The notes under the pieces were generated by a model. That model was not told where the DNA came from. It was given only the letters and a program-made list of their open reading frames with translations, and searched no databases. Below are positions 22,975 through 35,115 of a DNA stretch of 64,000 nt, in pieces. The position numbers and the translations under genes were made by a program. The number at the start of each line of letters is the position of its first letter. Within the stretch, counting starts at the first letter, position 1. The DNA comes from Heterohyrax brucei (taxonomy: Eukaryota; Chordata; Mammalia; Hyracoidea; Procaviidae), in assembly GCA_028571685.1 (NCBI GenBank), contig CM053166.1, forward strand, positions 62,830,111 to 62,894,110, in the 5' to 3' direction.

Positions 22975-23040
22975 AAGCAGTGTTCGGAGTTCTGTTTATG
23001 TCCATAAATGCATACATCTGAAAGGAAGAAAGAAACCTAA

Positions 23041-25937
23041 TCAAGGAACTAACCCTACAACTTGAACAAGTAGAAAGAGAACAACAGAGGAACCCCTCAG
23101 GCACCAGAAGAAATGAGATCATAAAGATTAGAGCAGAGCTAAATGAATTAGAGAACAGAAAAACAATTGAAAAAATTAAAAAGACCAAAAGCTGATTTTT
23201 TGAAAACATCAACAAAATTGACAAACCACTGGCTACACTTACTAAAGAAAAGCAAGAAAGGAAACAAATAACCCAAATTAGAAATGAGAGGGGAGTTGTC
23301 ACCACAGATGCAACAGAAATCAAAAATATCAGAACAGAATACTATGATAGACTATACTGTAACAAATTTGAAAACATAGAAGAAATGGACCAATTCCTTG
23401 ACTCATACCACCTACCCAAATTATCACAACGTGAAGTAGAACAACTTAATAAACCCATCACAAAGGAAGAGATTGAAAAGGTCATCAAAACACTGCCAAT
23501 CAAAAAAAGTTCAGGCCCAGATGGCTTCACTGCAGAATTCTACCAAGCATTTAGAGAAGAGTTATCTCCAGTACTACTGAGACTATTTCACAGTATAGAA
23601 AAGGATGGAGTACTCCCAAACTCATTCTATGAAGCCAGCATAACCCTGATACCTAAGCCAGGGAAAGATCCAACCAAGAAGGAGAACTACAGACCGATAT
23701 CACTAATGAATCTAGATGCAAAAATCTTCAACAAAATTCTTGCCAACAGAATACAACAACATATCAAGAAAATAATCCACCATGACCAAGCGGGATTCAT
23801 ACCAGGGATGCAAGGCTGGTTCAACATCAGGAAAACAATTAATGTGATTAACCACATAAATAACACAAAAGACAAGGATCACCTGATTTTGCCCATTGAT
23901 GCCGAAAAGGCATTTGATAAAGTCCAACACCCATTCATGCCAAAAACTCTTACTAAAATGGGCACATAAACGGCAAATTTCTCAACACAATAAGGGCAAT
24001 TTTATACAAAGCCAATTGCCCACATCATCCTGAATGGAGAGAGACTGAAAGACTTTCCCTTGAGATCAGGAACTAGATAGGATGCCCACTCTCACCTCTT
24101 CTATTCAACACTGTGCTAGAAGTTTTAGCCAGAGCAATTAGACAAGACCAAGAAATAAAGGGCATCTTCATCAGCAAACAGGAAGTTAAAATCTCCCTGT
24201 TTGCAGATGATATGACTGTATACACAGAGAACCCCAAGGAATCTATAAGTAAACTACTCAAACTGATAGAAGAGTTCAGCAAAGTCTCAGGATACAAGAT
24301 AAACATAAGTATGTCAGTAGGATTCCTTTATACCAACAACGAGACTGTCAAGGAAGAAATTATCAAATCAATACCATTTACGATAGCCCCTAAAAAGATA
24401 AAGTACCTAGGAATTAATCTAATCAGAGAAATAATAGACCTTTACAAAGAGAACTACAAGCCCTTACTACAAGAAACTAAGAGAGAATTAGATAAATGGA
24501 AAAACCTACCCTGCTCATGGATAGGAAGACTTAACATGGTGAAAATGTCTATTTTACCCAAAACAATTTATTTATATAATGCAATCCCAATACAAGTTCC
24601 AGCATCATTTTTTAATGAGATGGAGAAAGAAATCACCAATTTTGTTTGGAAAGGGAGGAAGCCCCGGATAAGTAAGGTACTACTAAAGAAGAAGAACAAA
24701 CTTGGAGGCCTCTCATTACCCGACCTTAGAACATACTACACTGCCACAGTGGTCAAAACAGCCTGGTACTGGTACAAGAACAGACAGATGGATCAATGGA
24801 ACAGAATTGAGACCCCAGAGATGACACCATCTACCTATGAACAGCTGATATTTGACAAAGGCCCTAAGACATTAAACTGGGGTAAAAACAGTATCTTCAA
24901 CAAATGGTGCTGGCAAAATTGGTTATCAATCTGCAATAAACTGAATCAAGATCCATAGCTTACACCTTATACAAAAACCAACTCCAACTGGATAAAACAC
25001 CTAAATATCATACCTAAAACGATAAAGCTCATCCAAGAAAAGGTAGGAACAACAATGGAAGTTTTAATACACAATGAGGACAGACTCCAAAATCTGTGAA
25101 AGAAACCACACTCAACAGAAGAGAAAATAGATAAATGGGAACTATTAAGAATCAAACACTTTTGCTCCTCCAAAGACTTTATGAATAGAATTAAAAGAAC
25201 ACTCACAGAATGGGAAAGAACATTTGACAACTCTATGTCAGACCGACGCCTGATCTCCATAATCTATAAGATACTACAAAATATCAATAAGAAGATAAAC
25301 CATCCAACTAAGCGATGGGCAAAGAGATGGACAGACATTTCACTAAAGAGGAGATCTAGGCAGCCAAAAAACACATGCGGACATGTTCACGGTCTTTATT
25401 ATTTATTAATATTATTTATTAAAGTAATTCAAATCAAGACGACAATGAGATACCATTTCACCCCAACTAGATTGGCCATGATCAAGAAAACACAAACAAC
25501 AAATGCTGGAGAGGCTGAGGGGAAAGTGGAACCCTACTATACTGTTGGTGGGGTTGCAAAATGGTCCAGCCTCTTTGGAAAGCAATCTGGCACTTCCTTA
25601 AAAAAATGGATATCGATATACCATTTGACCCAGTAATTCCACTACTTGGAACATATCCTACAAAATCAAGGCCTTTCACACCAACAGACACACGCACCAG
25701 AATGTTTGTCCCAGCACAGTCCACGATAGCAAAAAGATGGAGTCAACCCAGATGACCAACAACTGAAGAATGGGTAGGTAAACTATGGTACATATACTCA
25801 TTGGAGCACTACACAATTATAAAGAATAACGATGATTCCAGGAAACATCTCCTAACCTGGTTTCAACTGGAAGGCACTATGTTGAGTGAAAGTAGTCAGC
25901 AACAAAAGGACAAATATTGTATGAGACCTCTACGATA
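23041..25937 (+). pseudogene. L1-C ORF2 remnant (RT and C-terminal part)
   Basis: Open stretches at 23385-23969 and 24113-24958 carry the RT core, including '[16 protein letters not shown]' and an intact F-A-D-D box ('LFADDMTVY' near 24200). Breaks include a stop near 23194 (Cys to TGA), a frameshift around 23965, a stop at 24077, and TAG at 24956 where L1-A has a Tyr codon. The C-terminal Cys-rich part (25490-25570) is shifted in frame. The endonuclease is missing because of 5' truncation. Confidence 0.85.
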
Positions 25938-25990
25938 AGATCTCAAAAACAGACTTGTGTATAGAAGAAAAGACTCTTTGACAGCTGCAA

Positions 25991-26022
25991 GGGAGGGAAG
26001 GGAGGGAGGGGGAGGGGGAGGG
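25991..26022 (+). other. G-rich tract in L1-C 3'UTR
   Basis: Seven runs of three or more G separated by single A or AA, a potential G-quadruplex on the sense strand, at the place equivalent to 5968-6000 in L1-A. Confidence 0.65.
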
Positions 26023-26922
26023 CTTAGTTTAGATAGTGGTTAGAAATCTGGTTGGGAGAATGCGGTGATAGCACACATTAGGAACAAGAACAGCATTAAG
26101 TGGACTTCAGCATAACTTGAGTACTCCTTCCATCTTAACTCAATATTGCAAGGATAGAGTAGCTGGGGCGGGGGGCAGGAGACCATGATCTTAGGCAAAA
26201 CTGAGGCCAATTGGCACAACTAGCGTTTTGCTAAGAGAGCTCTCTGCACCCCATATTGGTGAGTGGCGTCTGGGGTCTTAAAAGCGGCCAAGCTGCCATC
26301 CGAGGACACAGCATATGGTCCCAACTCAGCAGGAACGGATGCTCACCGAGGACCAAAATGACATGCGGTAAAGACAACCTAGAAGACAGAGAGACCCACA
26401 AGAGTGGGTGTCTACATCGACTTGAGACCGGAAGAACCAGATGATGCCCAGCCACCACCAGTGATAGCCGCGATGGAGCTCACAGAGAGGAGTATCACTG
26501 GCAACACAAGAATAAAAAGGGGTGCAGCTCGAGATCTCCACTAAAAGACCTCAATTGATTGTCTAGCCATTTCAGGGTTCCCCTGAGAGCATGGACCCCG
26601 GCCCTGATGCTGCTCTTACCCATAAATTATAATGAAGGTCCACTCTTTGCACAGGAAGGTATTGGACTTGGCAATGCAGAGTGACCATAATTGGATGCAC
26701 TTTACGGTTCTGACCTCTGGCTGACCTCTGGCTGGAGGAAGGAGAGTCGGTGGATAGGACGGGAAAGGAGGCTGTTGGGAGGATGAGACATGTATGGAAC
26801 AGAGAGGAATATTGTTCTGTCACCGGACAGGGAGAGCAGTGGAAGCTGCATATAGGTGGGCATGTAAAGTTATACGGGAATGTACATTTTCACTCAGTCA
26901 TGTTAAATAAAAAAAAAAAAAT

Positions 26923-28178
26923 CTGAAACGATAAAGCTTATCCTAGAAAAAGTAGGAAGAACAATGGAAGGTTTAATACACAACGCAGACAGACTTCAAA
27001 ATCTGTCAAACAAACCGCAAACCATAAAAGAGAAAATAGATAAATGGGAACTACTAAGAATCAATCACTTTTGCTCATCCAAAAACTTCATTAATAGAAT
27101 TAAAAGGCCACATACAGAATGGGAAAAAATATTTTGGCAACTCTATTTCAGACCAACACCTGATCTTCATAATCTGTAAGGTACTACAAAATATCAAGAA
27201 AAAAAAGATAAATCCTCCAATCAAGCGATGGGCAAAGGAGATGGACAGACATTTCTCTAAAGAGGAGATCCAGGCAGCCAAGAAACACATGTAGGCATGC
27301 TCGCGATCATGAGCTATTAAAGAAATTCAAATCAAAATGACAATAAGATGCCATCTTACCCCCCCAAAAGTTGACCATGATCCAAAAAACCCAAAACACT
27401 AAATGCTGGAGAGGCTGCGGAGAGATTGGAACTCTCCTACAGTGTTGGTGGGATTGTAAAATGGTGCAACCTCTTTGGAAAGCAATCTGGCACTACCTTA
27501 AAATAATGGATATAGATATACTGTTTGACCCAGTAATTCTACTTTTTGGAATATATCTTACAGAATCAAGTCCATCCACACCAACTGATACATGCATACG
27601 AATATTCATCGCAGCACAGTCCACAATAGCAAAAAGATGGAATCAACCCAGATGCCCAACAGCAGAGGAATGGATAGGTAAACTATGGTATATATACTCA
27701 ATGGAACACTAGGCAATGATAAAGAACAACGATGATAGCAGGAAACATCTCTTAACCTAGTTTCAACTGGAGGACATTATGTTGAGTGAAAGTACTCAGC
27801 GACAGAAGGACAAATATTGTATGAGACCCCTGTGATAAGAACTTAAAAGCAGACTCATGCATAACAGGAATGACTCTTTGACAGCTGCAAAAGTGGAGAG
27901 GGAGGGAAGAGGAGGGGGGAGGGATTAGATTAGATAGTTGTTAGAAATTAATTTGGGTGAAATTGGTGACAGCACACATTAGTAAGAAGATCAATATTAA
28001 CAGGACTTCAACACAAGTTGTGTACTCTTCCCATCTTAACCCAATGTTGCAAGGATAGAGTAGCTGAGGTGGGGTCCGGAGACCGGGCACTGTGCTCTCA
28101 GGGGAAATCGAGGCCAATTGGCACAACTAGCATTTCGCTAATGAGGTCTCTCCACATCCCACATTGGTGCGTGGCATC
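26923..28178 (+). mobile_element. L1-D, L1 fragment, plus strand
   Basis: Starts directly after the L1-C poly-A tail at the ORF2 C-terminal region ('gaaacgataaagcttatcct') and continues into the 3'UTR, where it stops at 'gtggcatcc' without a tail. Open remnants at 26964-27179 and 27371-27712, the latter with the Cys-rich C-terminal motif. It belongs to an older, L1-B-like subfamily. Confidence 0.8.
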
Positions 28179-30477
28179 CAGTGACGTTTTTTAATGAGAC
28201 GGAGAACCAAATCACCAACTTTATTTGGAAAGGGAAGAGGCCCTGGATAAGTAAAGCACTACTGAAGAAGAAGAACATACTGAGAGGCCTCTCACTATCC
28301 GACTTTAGAATCTATTACACTGCCACAGTCGTCAAAATAGCCTGGTACTGGTGCCAAAAGAGTCAGATAGATCAATGGAACAGAACTGAGACCCCAGAGA
28401 TGACACCATCTTCCTACGAACACTTGATGTTCAACAAAGGCCCTAAGATATTAAACTGTGGTAAAAACAATCTCTTCAACAAATGGTGCTGGCAAAATTG
28501 GATATCCATCTCTAATAAATTGAAGGAAGACCCAAATGTTACACCTTATACAAATACCAACTCAAACTGGATGAAAAAACTAAATATCAAATATAAAACA
28601 ATAAGACCCATCCAGGAAAAAGCAAGAACAACAATGGAAGCTTTAATACACAACATAGACGGACTTCAAAATCTGTCAAACAAACCACAAACAGCAGAAG
28701 AGAAAATAGATAAATGGGAACTACTAAGAATCAACACTGTTGCTCATACAAACACTTTATTAATAGAATTAAAAGGCCACATACAGAATGGGAAAAAATA
28801 TTTGGCAACTCTGTGTCAGACTGACAACTGATCTCCATAATCTGTAAGGTACTACAAAATATCAAGAAGAAAAATGTAAATCATCCAATTAAGTGATGGG
28901 CAAAGAAGATGGATAGACATTTCTCTAAAGAGGAGATCCAGGCAGCCAAAACACACATGCAGACATACTCACGATCATTAGCTATTAAAGAAATTCAAAT
29001 CAAAACTACAATGAGATACCATCTCACCCCAACAAGGTTGGCCCTGATCCAAAAAACACAAAACAACAAATGCTGGAGAGGCTTGGAGAGATTGCAACTC
29101 TCCTACAGTGTTGGTGGGATTGCAAAATGGTGCGACCTCTTTGGAAAGCAATCTGGTGCTTCCTTAAAAAGCTGGATATAGATATACCATTTGACCCAGT
29201 ATTTCCACTTCTTGGAATATATCCTACAGAATCAAGGCCATTCACATCAACTGATACACGCACACGAAAGTTTGTTGCAGCAGAGTCCACAATAGCTAAA
29301 AGATGGAATCAACCCTAATGCCCAACAGCATAGGAATGGATAGGTAAACTGTGGTATATATACTCAACAGGACACTATGCAATGATAAAGAACAACGATG
29401 CTTTTAGGAAACATCTGATAACCTTGTTTCAGTTATACTGAATGAAAGTAGTCAGTGACAAAAGGACAAATGTTATATGAGACCCCTATGATAAGAACTT
29501 GAAAACAGATTCATGCCTAGGAGAAAAGACTCTTTGAGGGCTGCAAAGGTAGGAAAGGATAAAGGGAGAGGAAGGGAGGGTTTAGATTAGCTGATAAAAA
29601 TTTGGTTGGGTGAAATTGGTGACAGTACACTTTAGAAAGAAAATCAATATTAGCTGGACTTCAACATAACATGATTACTCCTCTCATCTTAATGTAGTAT
29701 TACAAGGACAGAGTAGCTGGGATGGGGAGCTCGAGACCATGCTCTCAGAGAAAACCAAGGCCAATTGGCACAACTAGCATTTTGCTAAGAGAGCCTTCTG
29801 CACCCCACATTGGTGAGTGGTATCTGGGGTCTTAAAAGCTGCCAAGCTGCCATCTGAGGGTACCGCAAATAGTCCCAACTTAGCACAAATGGATGGTCAC
29901 CAAGGACCAAAATGACATGGTGCAAAGAGAATCCAGAAGACAGAGAGACTCGTGTGAGTGGGTGACTACATCAACGTGTGACTGGAAGAACTGGACGGTG
30001 CCTGGCCACCACCAGTGATAGCTGTGATGGAGCTTACAAAGGTGAGTCTCGCTGTCAACACAAGAATAAAAAGGGGTGCACCCTGAGATCTCCATTAAAA
30101 GAGCACAACTGATGGTCCATAGGCCTTGAAGTTCCCCTGGCAGCACGGCCCTGCCCCTGATGCTGCCCCTGTCCATAAATCATAATGAAAGTCAACTCTC
30201 AGACAGGAATGGATTGCATTTGGTGACACAGAGTGACCATATCATGTGTGCACTTTATGGTTCTATGCATCTATAAGATGTTGCCGGTGACCTCTTACTG
30301 GAGGAAGGGGAGTGGGTAGAGAGGAGGGGATAGGAGTTTACTGGGAGGATAGGACATGTATGGAGGAGAAAGGAAGAGTGTGCTGTCACTGGGCAGGGAG
30401 AGCAGTGGGAGCTGCATATAGGCTGGCATGCAAATTTATAGGGGAATGTATATTTTCACTCAATCATAACAACAGTA
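28179..30477 (+). mobile_element. L1-E, L1 fragment, plus strand
   Basis: Restarts upstream in ORF2 ('ccagtgacgttttttaatga', the same codons as near 22545 in L1-B), runs through the ORF2 C-terminus (open 28181-28831 and 28909-29181), and covers a complete 3'UTR to an A-rich end at 30470-30487. It overlaps in content with L1-D but differs at many positions, so it is not a recent duplicate. It is of the same subfamily age as L1-B and L1-D. Confidence 0.82.
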
Positions 30478-30680
30478 ATGAAAAAAAACAGCTGCTATCA
30501 AGTCAATTACAACTCATGATGACCCCTTGGGTGTCAGATTGGAACTTTGCTTTATAGGGTTTTCACTGGCAATTTTTTTGAAGTAGACAGGTCTTCAGGT
30601 CTTTTTTCCAAGGTGTCTCTGAGTGGATTTGAAGGGCCAAATTTTCAACTGTGAGCTAACTTCAATCACCTAGGAACTCC
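30478..30680 (-). mobile_element. AfroSINE, longer subtype, minus strand
   Basis: 'ctgctatcaagtcaattaca' and 'actcatgatgacccc' (tail, reversed) at the left, a longer middle as in 3691-3905, and a degraded head at the right. It sits at the tail of L1-E. Confidence 0.75.
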
Positions 30681-31560
30681 AGAATTACTCTGTCACCCAG
30701 CAGTTCCACTTCTAGGTATACAGGCAAAAGAATTAACAGCAAGAATACAAGCAGATATATGTACACCAGTGATCATTGCAGCACTATTCACAATAGCAAA
30801 AAAATGGGAACAGCCCAGATGAATGGACAATAAAAGCTAAGAACAGAAATATCTTTTGATCCAGCCATCCCACTGCTAGGTATGTACCCTAAAGAAATAA
30901 GAGCCATGACATGAATAGACAAATGTACACCTATGTTCATTGTGGAACTACTCACAATAATCAAAAGGTGGTAACACCCAAATGTCTATCAATAAGTGAA
31001 TGGATAAACAAAATGTTGTATGTGTATACACACCCTCCACCCACAAACACACACAATGGAACATTATTCTACCATAAAGAGAAAAGAAATCCTGATATAT
31101 GTGCTACAACATGGATGAATCTTGAAAACACAATAAGGGAAATAATCTAGATACAAAGGTCAAATACCATATAATTCTATTTATATGAAGTATCTGGAAT
31201 AAGCAAATTTATAGAGATAGAATGTAGAACAGAGGTTTTTCAGGGACTGAGGTGAGGTTTAACAGGTAGAATTTGTTTGTGATGATGAAAAGTTCTGGAA
31301 ATAGATAGTGATGATGGTTACACCACACTGTGAATACATTCAATGTCACTGAATTGTATGTTTTAAAATAATTAAAATGATAAAGTTTATACTACACATA
31401 TTTTACCACAATAACAAAAGCCTACTCTGGAAAAAGCTGATGAAATTCTAATAAATCCATAGTTTAGCTGATATTATTGTACCAACATTAATCTCTTAGT
31501 TTTCATAAATATACCACGGTTGTGTGAGATGTTAACATAGGAGAAGCTAGGCAGAGTATA
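30681..31560 (+). repeat. Ancient L1 3' end
   Basis: 'cacccagcagttccacttct', 'tcattgcagcactattcaca' and 'ggaacagcccagatgaatgg', followed by a second overlapping stretch from 30845 ('ttttgatccagccatcccac'), then 'catggatgaatcttgaaaac' and 'taaaatgataaagtttatac'. These are the order and wording of old mammalian L1 3' ends. The doubled start suggests two overlapping fragments. Confidence 0.65.
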
Positions 31561-31689
31561 CGGGAAAGGAAAAACACTAACTTGACAATAGATAAGTGGT
31601 AACTTTGATGAGGGTGAGATAGTACAGCTCAGCCAAGTGAAGGGCATGGAAGCTTTATAAACACATCCGAACTCCCTGAGGGACTGAAT

Positions 31690-32570
31690 TACTAGGCTGA
31701 GGACTGGGAACCATGGTCCCAAGGGACATTTAAGTTAACTGGTATAACATAGTTTATAAAGAAAATGTTCTACATACTACTTTGGTGAACAGCATTAGAG
31801 ATCTTAAAAGCTTGTGGGTGGCCATTTAAGATATTCCACTGGACCCACCCTGTCTGGAGCAAGAGAGAATTAAGAAAAGCAAAAACGCAATAGAAAGATT
31901 AGTCCCAAGGACTAATAGACTGCAATTACCACAGCCTCCATGAGACTGAGAGCAGCCAACTAGATGGTGCTCAGCTACTACCACCAATTGCTCCAACTGG
32001 GATCACAATAAGAGGTCCCAGACAGAGCTGGAGAAAAACATAGAACAAAATTTTAACTCACGAAAAAGGAGAGACTTACTTGTCTGACAGAGACTGGAGA
32101 AACCCTGAGAGTACGGCCCCAGACTCAGTACTGAAATCACTCCTGAGGTTGACCCTTCAGCTAAAAATTGTCACTACCACTGAGTTGATTCTAACTCATA
32201 GCAACCCTGTAGGTCAGAATAGAGCTGCCCCATAGAGTTTCCAAAGAGTGCCTGGCTGATTTGAACTGCCGAACTTTTGGTTAGCTAAAGATTACTCGGG
32301 CCTATAAAACAAATAACAGTACACGTAGCTCAACCATATATATGAGACTAAATGGGCACACCACCCCTAGAAGACAGGAGGGGCAGGAAAACTGGATGAA
32401 TGAAAATGAGGAACCCAAGGTCTAGAAGGGGAGAGTGTTGACATGTTGTGGGGTTGGCAATCAATGTCATAAGACAATATGTATACCACCTGTTTAATGA
32501 GAAACTAATTTGCTCTGTAAACCTTCATCTAAATCACTATAAAAAAATAAGTTAAAAAGAAATATACCGT
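31690..32570 (+). repeat. Old afrotherian L1 3'UTR with inserted AfroSINE
   Basis: Degraded 3'UTR related to that at 52500-53329: 'ggaaccatggtcccaaggga', 'catttaagatattccactgg', 'gagtacggccccagactcag', ending in 'ctataaaaaaataagtt'. Interrupted by the AfroSINE at 32168-32300. Confidence 0.6.
32168..32300 (-). mobile_element. AfroSINE, minus strand
   Basis: 'gagttgattctaactcatag', 'caaccctgtaggtcagaata', 'gagctgccccatagagtttc' and 'gaacttttggttagct' are the reversed family pattern. The 5' head end is missing. Confidence 0.82.
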
Positions 32571-32574
32571 GCTG

Positions 32575-32878
32575 AAATACTCATCCAGTTATATTACTTC
32601 CTAATACAAAATCTTCCATAGCTCCCTATTGTCCACTGAAATATTTCTCCAATTTTCCCTCCTGGATTCACCTAAGACTATTGTCACTCCAGGCCTATGG
32701 AATACAGAGACATTTGTATTACGGCATTATAATTTAAAAGTGTACAAGTCTGTTTCTCTGCTGAACAGAAAGTCCCTTGAGGACAGGAACAAGGTCAGAT
32801 TTATCATCCTGTCTCCATTACTCACACAATGTGTGGTAATAAACAAATGCTCACTCAATAAATGTTTAAAGAATGCAT
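32575..32878 (+). repeat. L2 LINE 3' end
   Basis: 'cttccatagctccctattgt', 'aaagtcccttgaggacagga' and 'atgctcactcaataaatgtt' match the well-known 3' end of L2 elements. A short stretch just after it (32887-32945, 'tctgtaaatctaaaattatt') looks like another old L1 tail. Confidence 0.6.
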
Positions 32879-32945
32879 TTTTTTAAAGTATGTGGGAACT
32901 CTCTTGCAAGCACCTCTTCTGTAAATCTAAAATTATTTTTTAAAA

Positions 32946-33014
32946 AAATAGTAACAACAACAAAGCCTGTTGTTCATCATCCTTATGATCTGCAAGAAGA
33001 TGAATGACCTTCAA
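32946..33014. other. Short unassigned stretch
   Basis: Nothing recognised. Confidence 0.3.
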
Positions 33015-33445
33015 CAGCTGATAGATCCTTGCTCTGTCAATTGTTCAGCCTCTAAGAGTCAATTTCTGGAATATAAGGAAGCTTGCCAGGCACCACTGCA
33101 CTTAGGCTCCGGAGCACAGCTTCTTTGATGATGATGATTCAGAATACTTTCAAGGGTAGAGCTCTTTCCACAATGAGAGGGAACAAAGTGTTCTGCAACT
33201 TGTCATTGCCTGTCTCACACTTCTCCAGCAGTGACTGGATTCTGGAGTCCATCAAGAGAGCCTTAGGAAGAATATGACTGTCAGGGAACACCTTATGCTG
33301 GAGAAACTGTTAATACTTGCTCTCTTTTTGCAAATGTTCATTTCAAGAAAGCTCACCAGTTACTCCAGTGGCATGCAGGACAAATGCAGCCAGTGTAAGT
33401 GGAAAGACAGCTCTCCACTGACACATGTTGGCAGTATGCTTTGAT
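33015..33445 (-). pseudogene. Possible degraded retrocopy or exon, unidentified
   Basis: On the minus strand one frame is largely open for about 130 codons with about five internal stops. It begins with a possible ATG near 33426 ('MCQWRAVFPLTLAAFVLHAT', hydrophobic) and continues with 'LLMDSRIQSLLEKC' and 'NTLFPLIVERALPLKVF'. The composition looks protein-like and differs from the nearby repeats. I do not recognise the protein. It may be a decayed processed pseudogene or coincidence. Confidence 0.2.
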
Positions 33446-33749
33446 GGCTGGAGTTTCTATTTAGGCAAACCTAGAAGTGCTTTGCAATGTCCTTGACATT
33501 GTTTTATTGAGGCACTCCTGCTGAACATTTATAATATAATGAGTTGGTCTCCATAAAATAATTTAGTGGGTATTTTAGCAGGTATGTGTATGTCCTCCTA
33601 GATGACCTTTACCCAATTACTTCCTTACAAACAGTATATTATTTACACCTTCTTTGTTGTAATGTTTCTACATCAGGTTTGAGATGTATTCAAACTAACA
33701 TTTAATCCTAAGTAAAATAAATCTGCCACTAAATGGACAACATGCAAAC
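33446..33749. other. Unassigned non-coding DNA
   Basis: Nothing recognised. Confidence 0.4.
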
Positions 33750-33892
33750 ACTGACAACTTAGTGTTTAAGAGCTACAGCTGCTAACCAAAATGTTGGCAG
33801 TTCAAATACACTCCCTGGAAACTCTATATGGCAGTTCTACTCAGTCTGCAGAGTCACTGTAAGTCGGACTTGACTTGATGGTCATGGTTTTT
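33750..33892 (+). mobile_element. AfroSINE, plus strand
   Basis: 'gtgtttaagagctacagctg', 'ctaaccaaaatgttggcagt', 'ctggaaactctatatggcag' and 'gtcactgtaagtcggacttg' in family order. Confidence 0.82.
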
Positions 33893-34110
33893 CTGTGAGG
33901 GAGGGTAAAGGACAATAGTGTAGGATCCCACTTACATGAAATATCTAGTATAGGTGAGTGTACACACACCACAGTTTATTAGTGATTGTCAGGGGTAGGT
34001 GGGAGGAAGTGGGAAAGAGAGATTCATTGCTTAGGAGACACTGAGCTTCTGTTAAGATGCATGGAAACATTTGGAAATGGATAATGTTGAGGGCTGAGCA
34101 AGATGATGAA
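33893..34110 (+). repeat. Fragment of ancient L1 3' end
   Basis: 'cccacttacatgaaatatct', 'agtgattgtcaggggtaggt' and 'tggaaatggataatg' follow the usual order of an old L1 3'UTR. Confidence 0.55.
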
Positions 34111-34429
34111 CATAATTAATATTTAAGTAAAAAATATTAGATGGATAGGCTTGATGATGTTTTAAAAGCAATAGATAATGAATGAGATTTACCTACAAGT
34201 TTATTGCAACTACTGCTTCTGGCTATTACAAAAATGCTATTCAAATATCAGTGACAAAGAACTCACGAATATCTGAACAAAAAAATATTTCTAAAAGATA
34301 AATTGTATGACTAGGGGAGAGGGAAGGAAGTGGCTGTTCCTTAAGGAAAGAATTATATTTGTTCTTATGACTGTCTGTACAGATTTGTGTAAGGATGCAT
34401 CAAGGTGTACATAATCATGTGTATGTGTG
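34111..34429. other. Unassigned non-coding DNA
   Basis: Nothing recognised, apart from a short GT run at 34418-34436. Confidence 0.4.
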
Positions 34430-34807
34430 TGTGTCTTAGTTACAAGAGGGTGGTTTTAAATAATAGAAATTTATTGTCTCACAGTCCAGAAGCTAAAAGT
34501 ACAAATCAGGGTTTCTGTCAGTTCCTCCTGCATGCCTCTTTCCTAATTTCTGGTGGCTATCAGCAATTCTTCTACTCATTTGCTTGTAGACAGGTCTTTA
34601 CACAGAGTCTGCCTTGCCCCCATGTGTGTGTGTCTGTGTCTATTCTGCTCCTTTTATAAGATACCATTAATAAGTGATTAAGTTTAGGACTCACCTTACT
34701 CTGTATGAACTCATTAACATAGAAAATTGCTGTTTCCAAAACAGTGTCATATTTACAGGTACAGGATGAGGACTTCCACGTTTCTTTTGGGGGACACAAT
34801 TCAATAC
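34430..34807 (-). repeat. MaLR (MLT1-like) LTR, minus strand
   Basis: 'agaaatttattgtctcacag', 'tccagaagctaaaagtacaa', 'ccttttataagataccatta' and 'gggggacacaattcaataca' are the reverse complement of the general MLT1-type LTR layout. Solo, degraded. Confidence 0.55.
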
Positions 34808-34825
34808 ACACACACACACACACAC
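34806..34825. repeat. (CA)n microsatellite
   Basis: Ten CA units, followed by a degenerate TATG/TGTA stretch up to 34856. Confidence 0.9.
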
Positions 34826-34857
34826 GTATATATGTACATGTGTATGTATATATGTAT

Positions 34858-34910
34858 AGGGTCGCTATGAGTCGGAATCAACTTGACATCAATGAGTTTG
34901 ATTTTTTGGC
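34858..34910 (+). mobile_element. AfroSINE 3' tail fragment
   Basis: 'gggtcgctatgagtcggaat' then 'tttgattttttgg': only the last ~50 bp of the SINE, with no head. Confidence 0.75.
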
Positions 34911-34959
34911 TTGTGTGTATGATGTGAGTGATTTAACATAAATTATTTCCCTGAGGGCT

Positions 34960-35115
34960 TACAATACCATTGTGAGTCTGAGATTGTTATTCCCATTTTG
35001 GAGATGAAGAAGCCAAAGTCAAAAAATACTATGCACTATGTTTAAGTCATGTTGCTAGTATGCAGTAGAACCAGAATTAAATCTATGTCTATCTGGTTCC
35101 AAAGCCTTTCTCTAC
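34960..35115 (+). repeat. MIR element
   Basis: 'ttcccattttggagatgaag', 'tcatgttgctagtatgcagt', 'agaaccagaattaaatctat' and 'ctggttccaaagcctttctc' follow the core and 3' layout of a mammalian-wide interspersed repeat. Confidence 0.6.

Larger units (their letters stand above)
22975..26922 (+). mobile_element. L1-C, 5'-truncated L1, plus strand
   Basis: Begins inside ORF2 at the spacer between endonuclease and RT ('gccaaagcagtg') and runs through the RT and C-terminal regions, the 3'UTR (about 25938-26905) with its G-rich tract, and a poly-A tail (26909-26922). About 3.9 kb. It is close in sequence to L1-A, so it is a relatively young copy. No convincing target-site duplication was found; the left edge meets L1-B at a shared 'atacag'. 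Confidence 0.9.

Noticed and set aside
20205-26922. Reading L1-B and L1-C together as one twin-primed L1.
   Set aside because: Both carry the ORF2 C-terminus, a full 3'UTR and a tail, so they are two elements.
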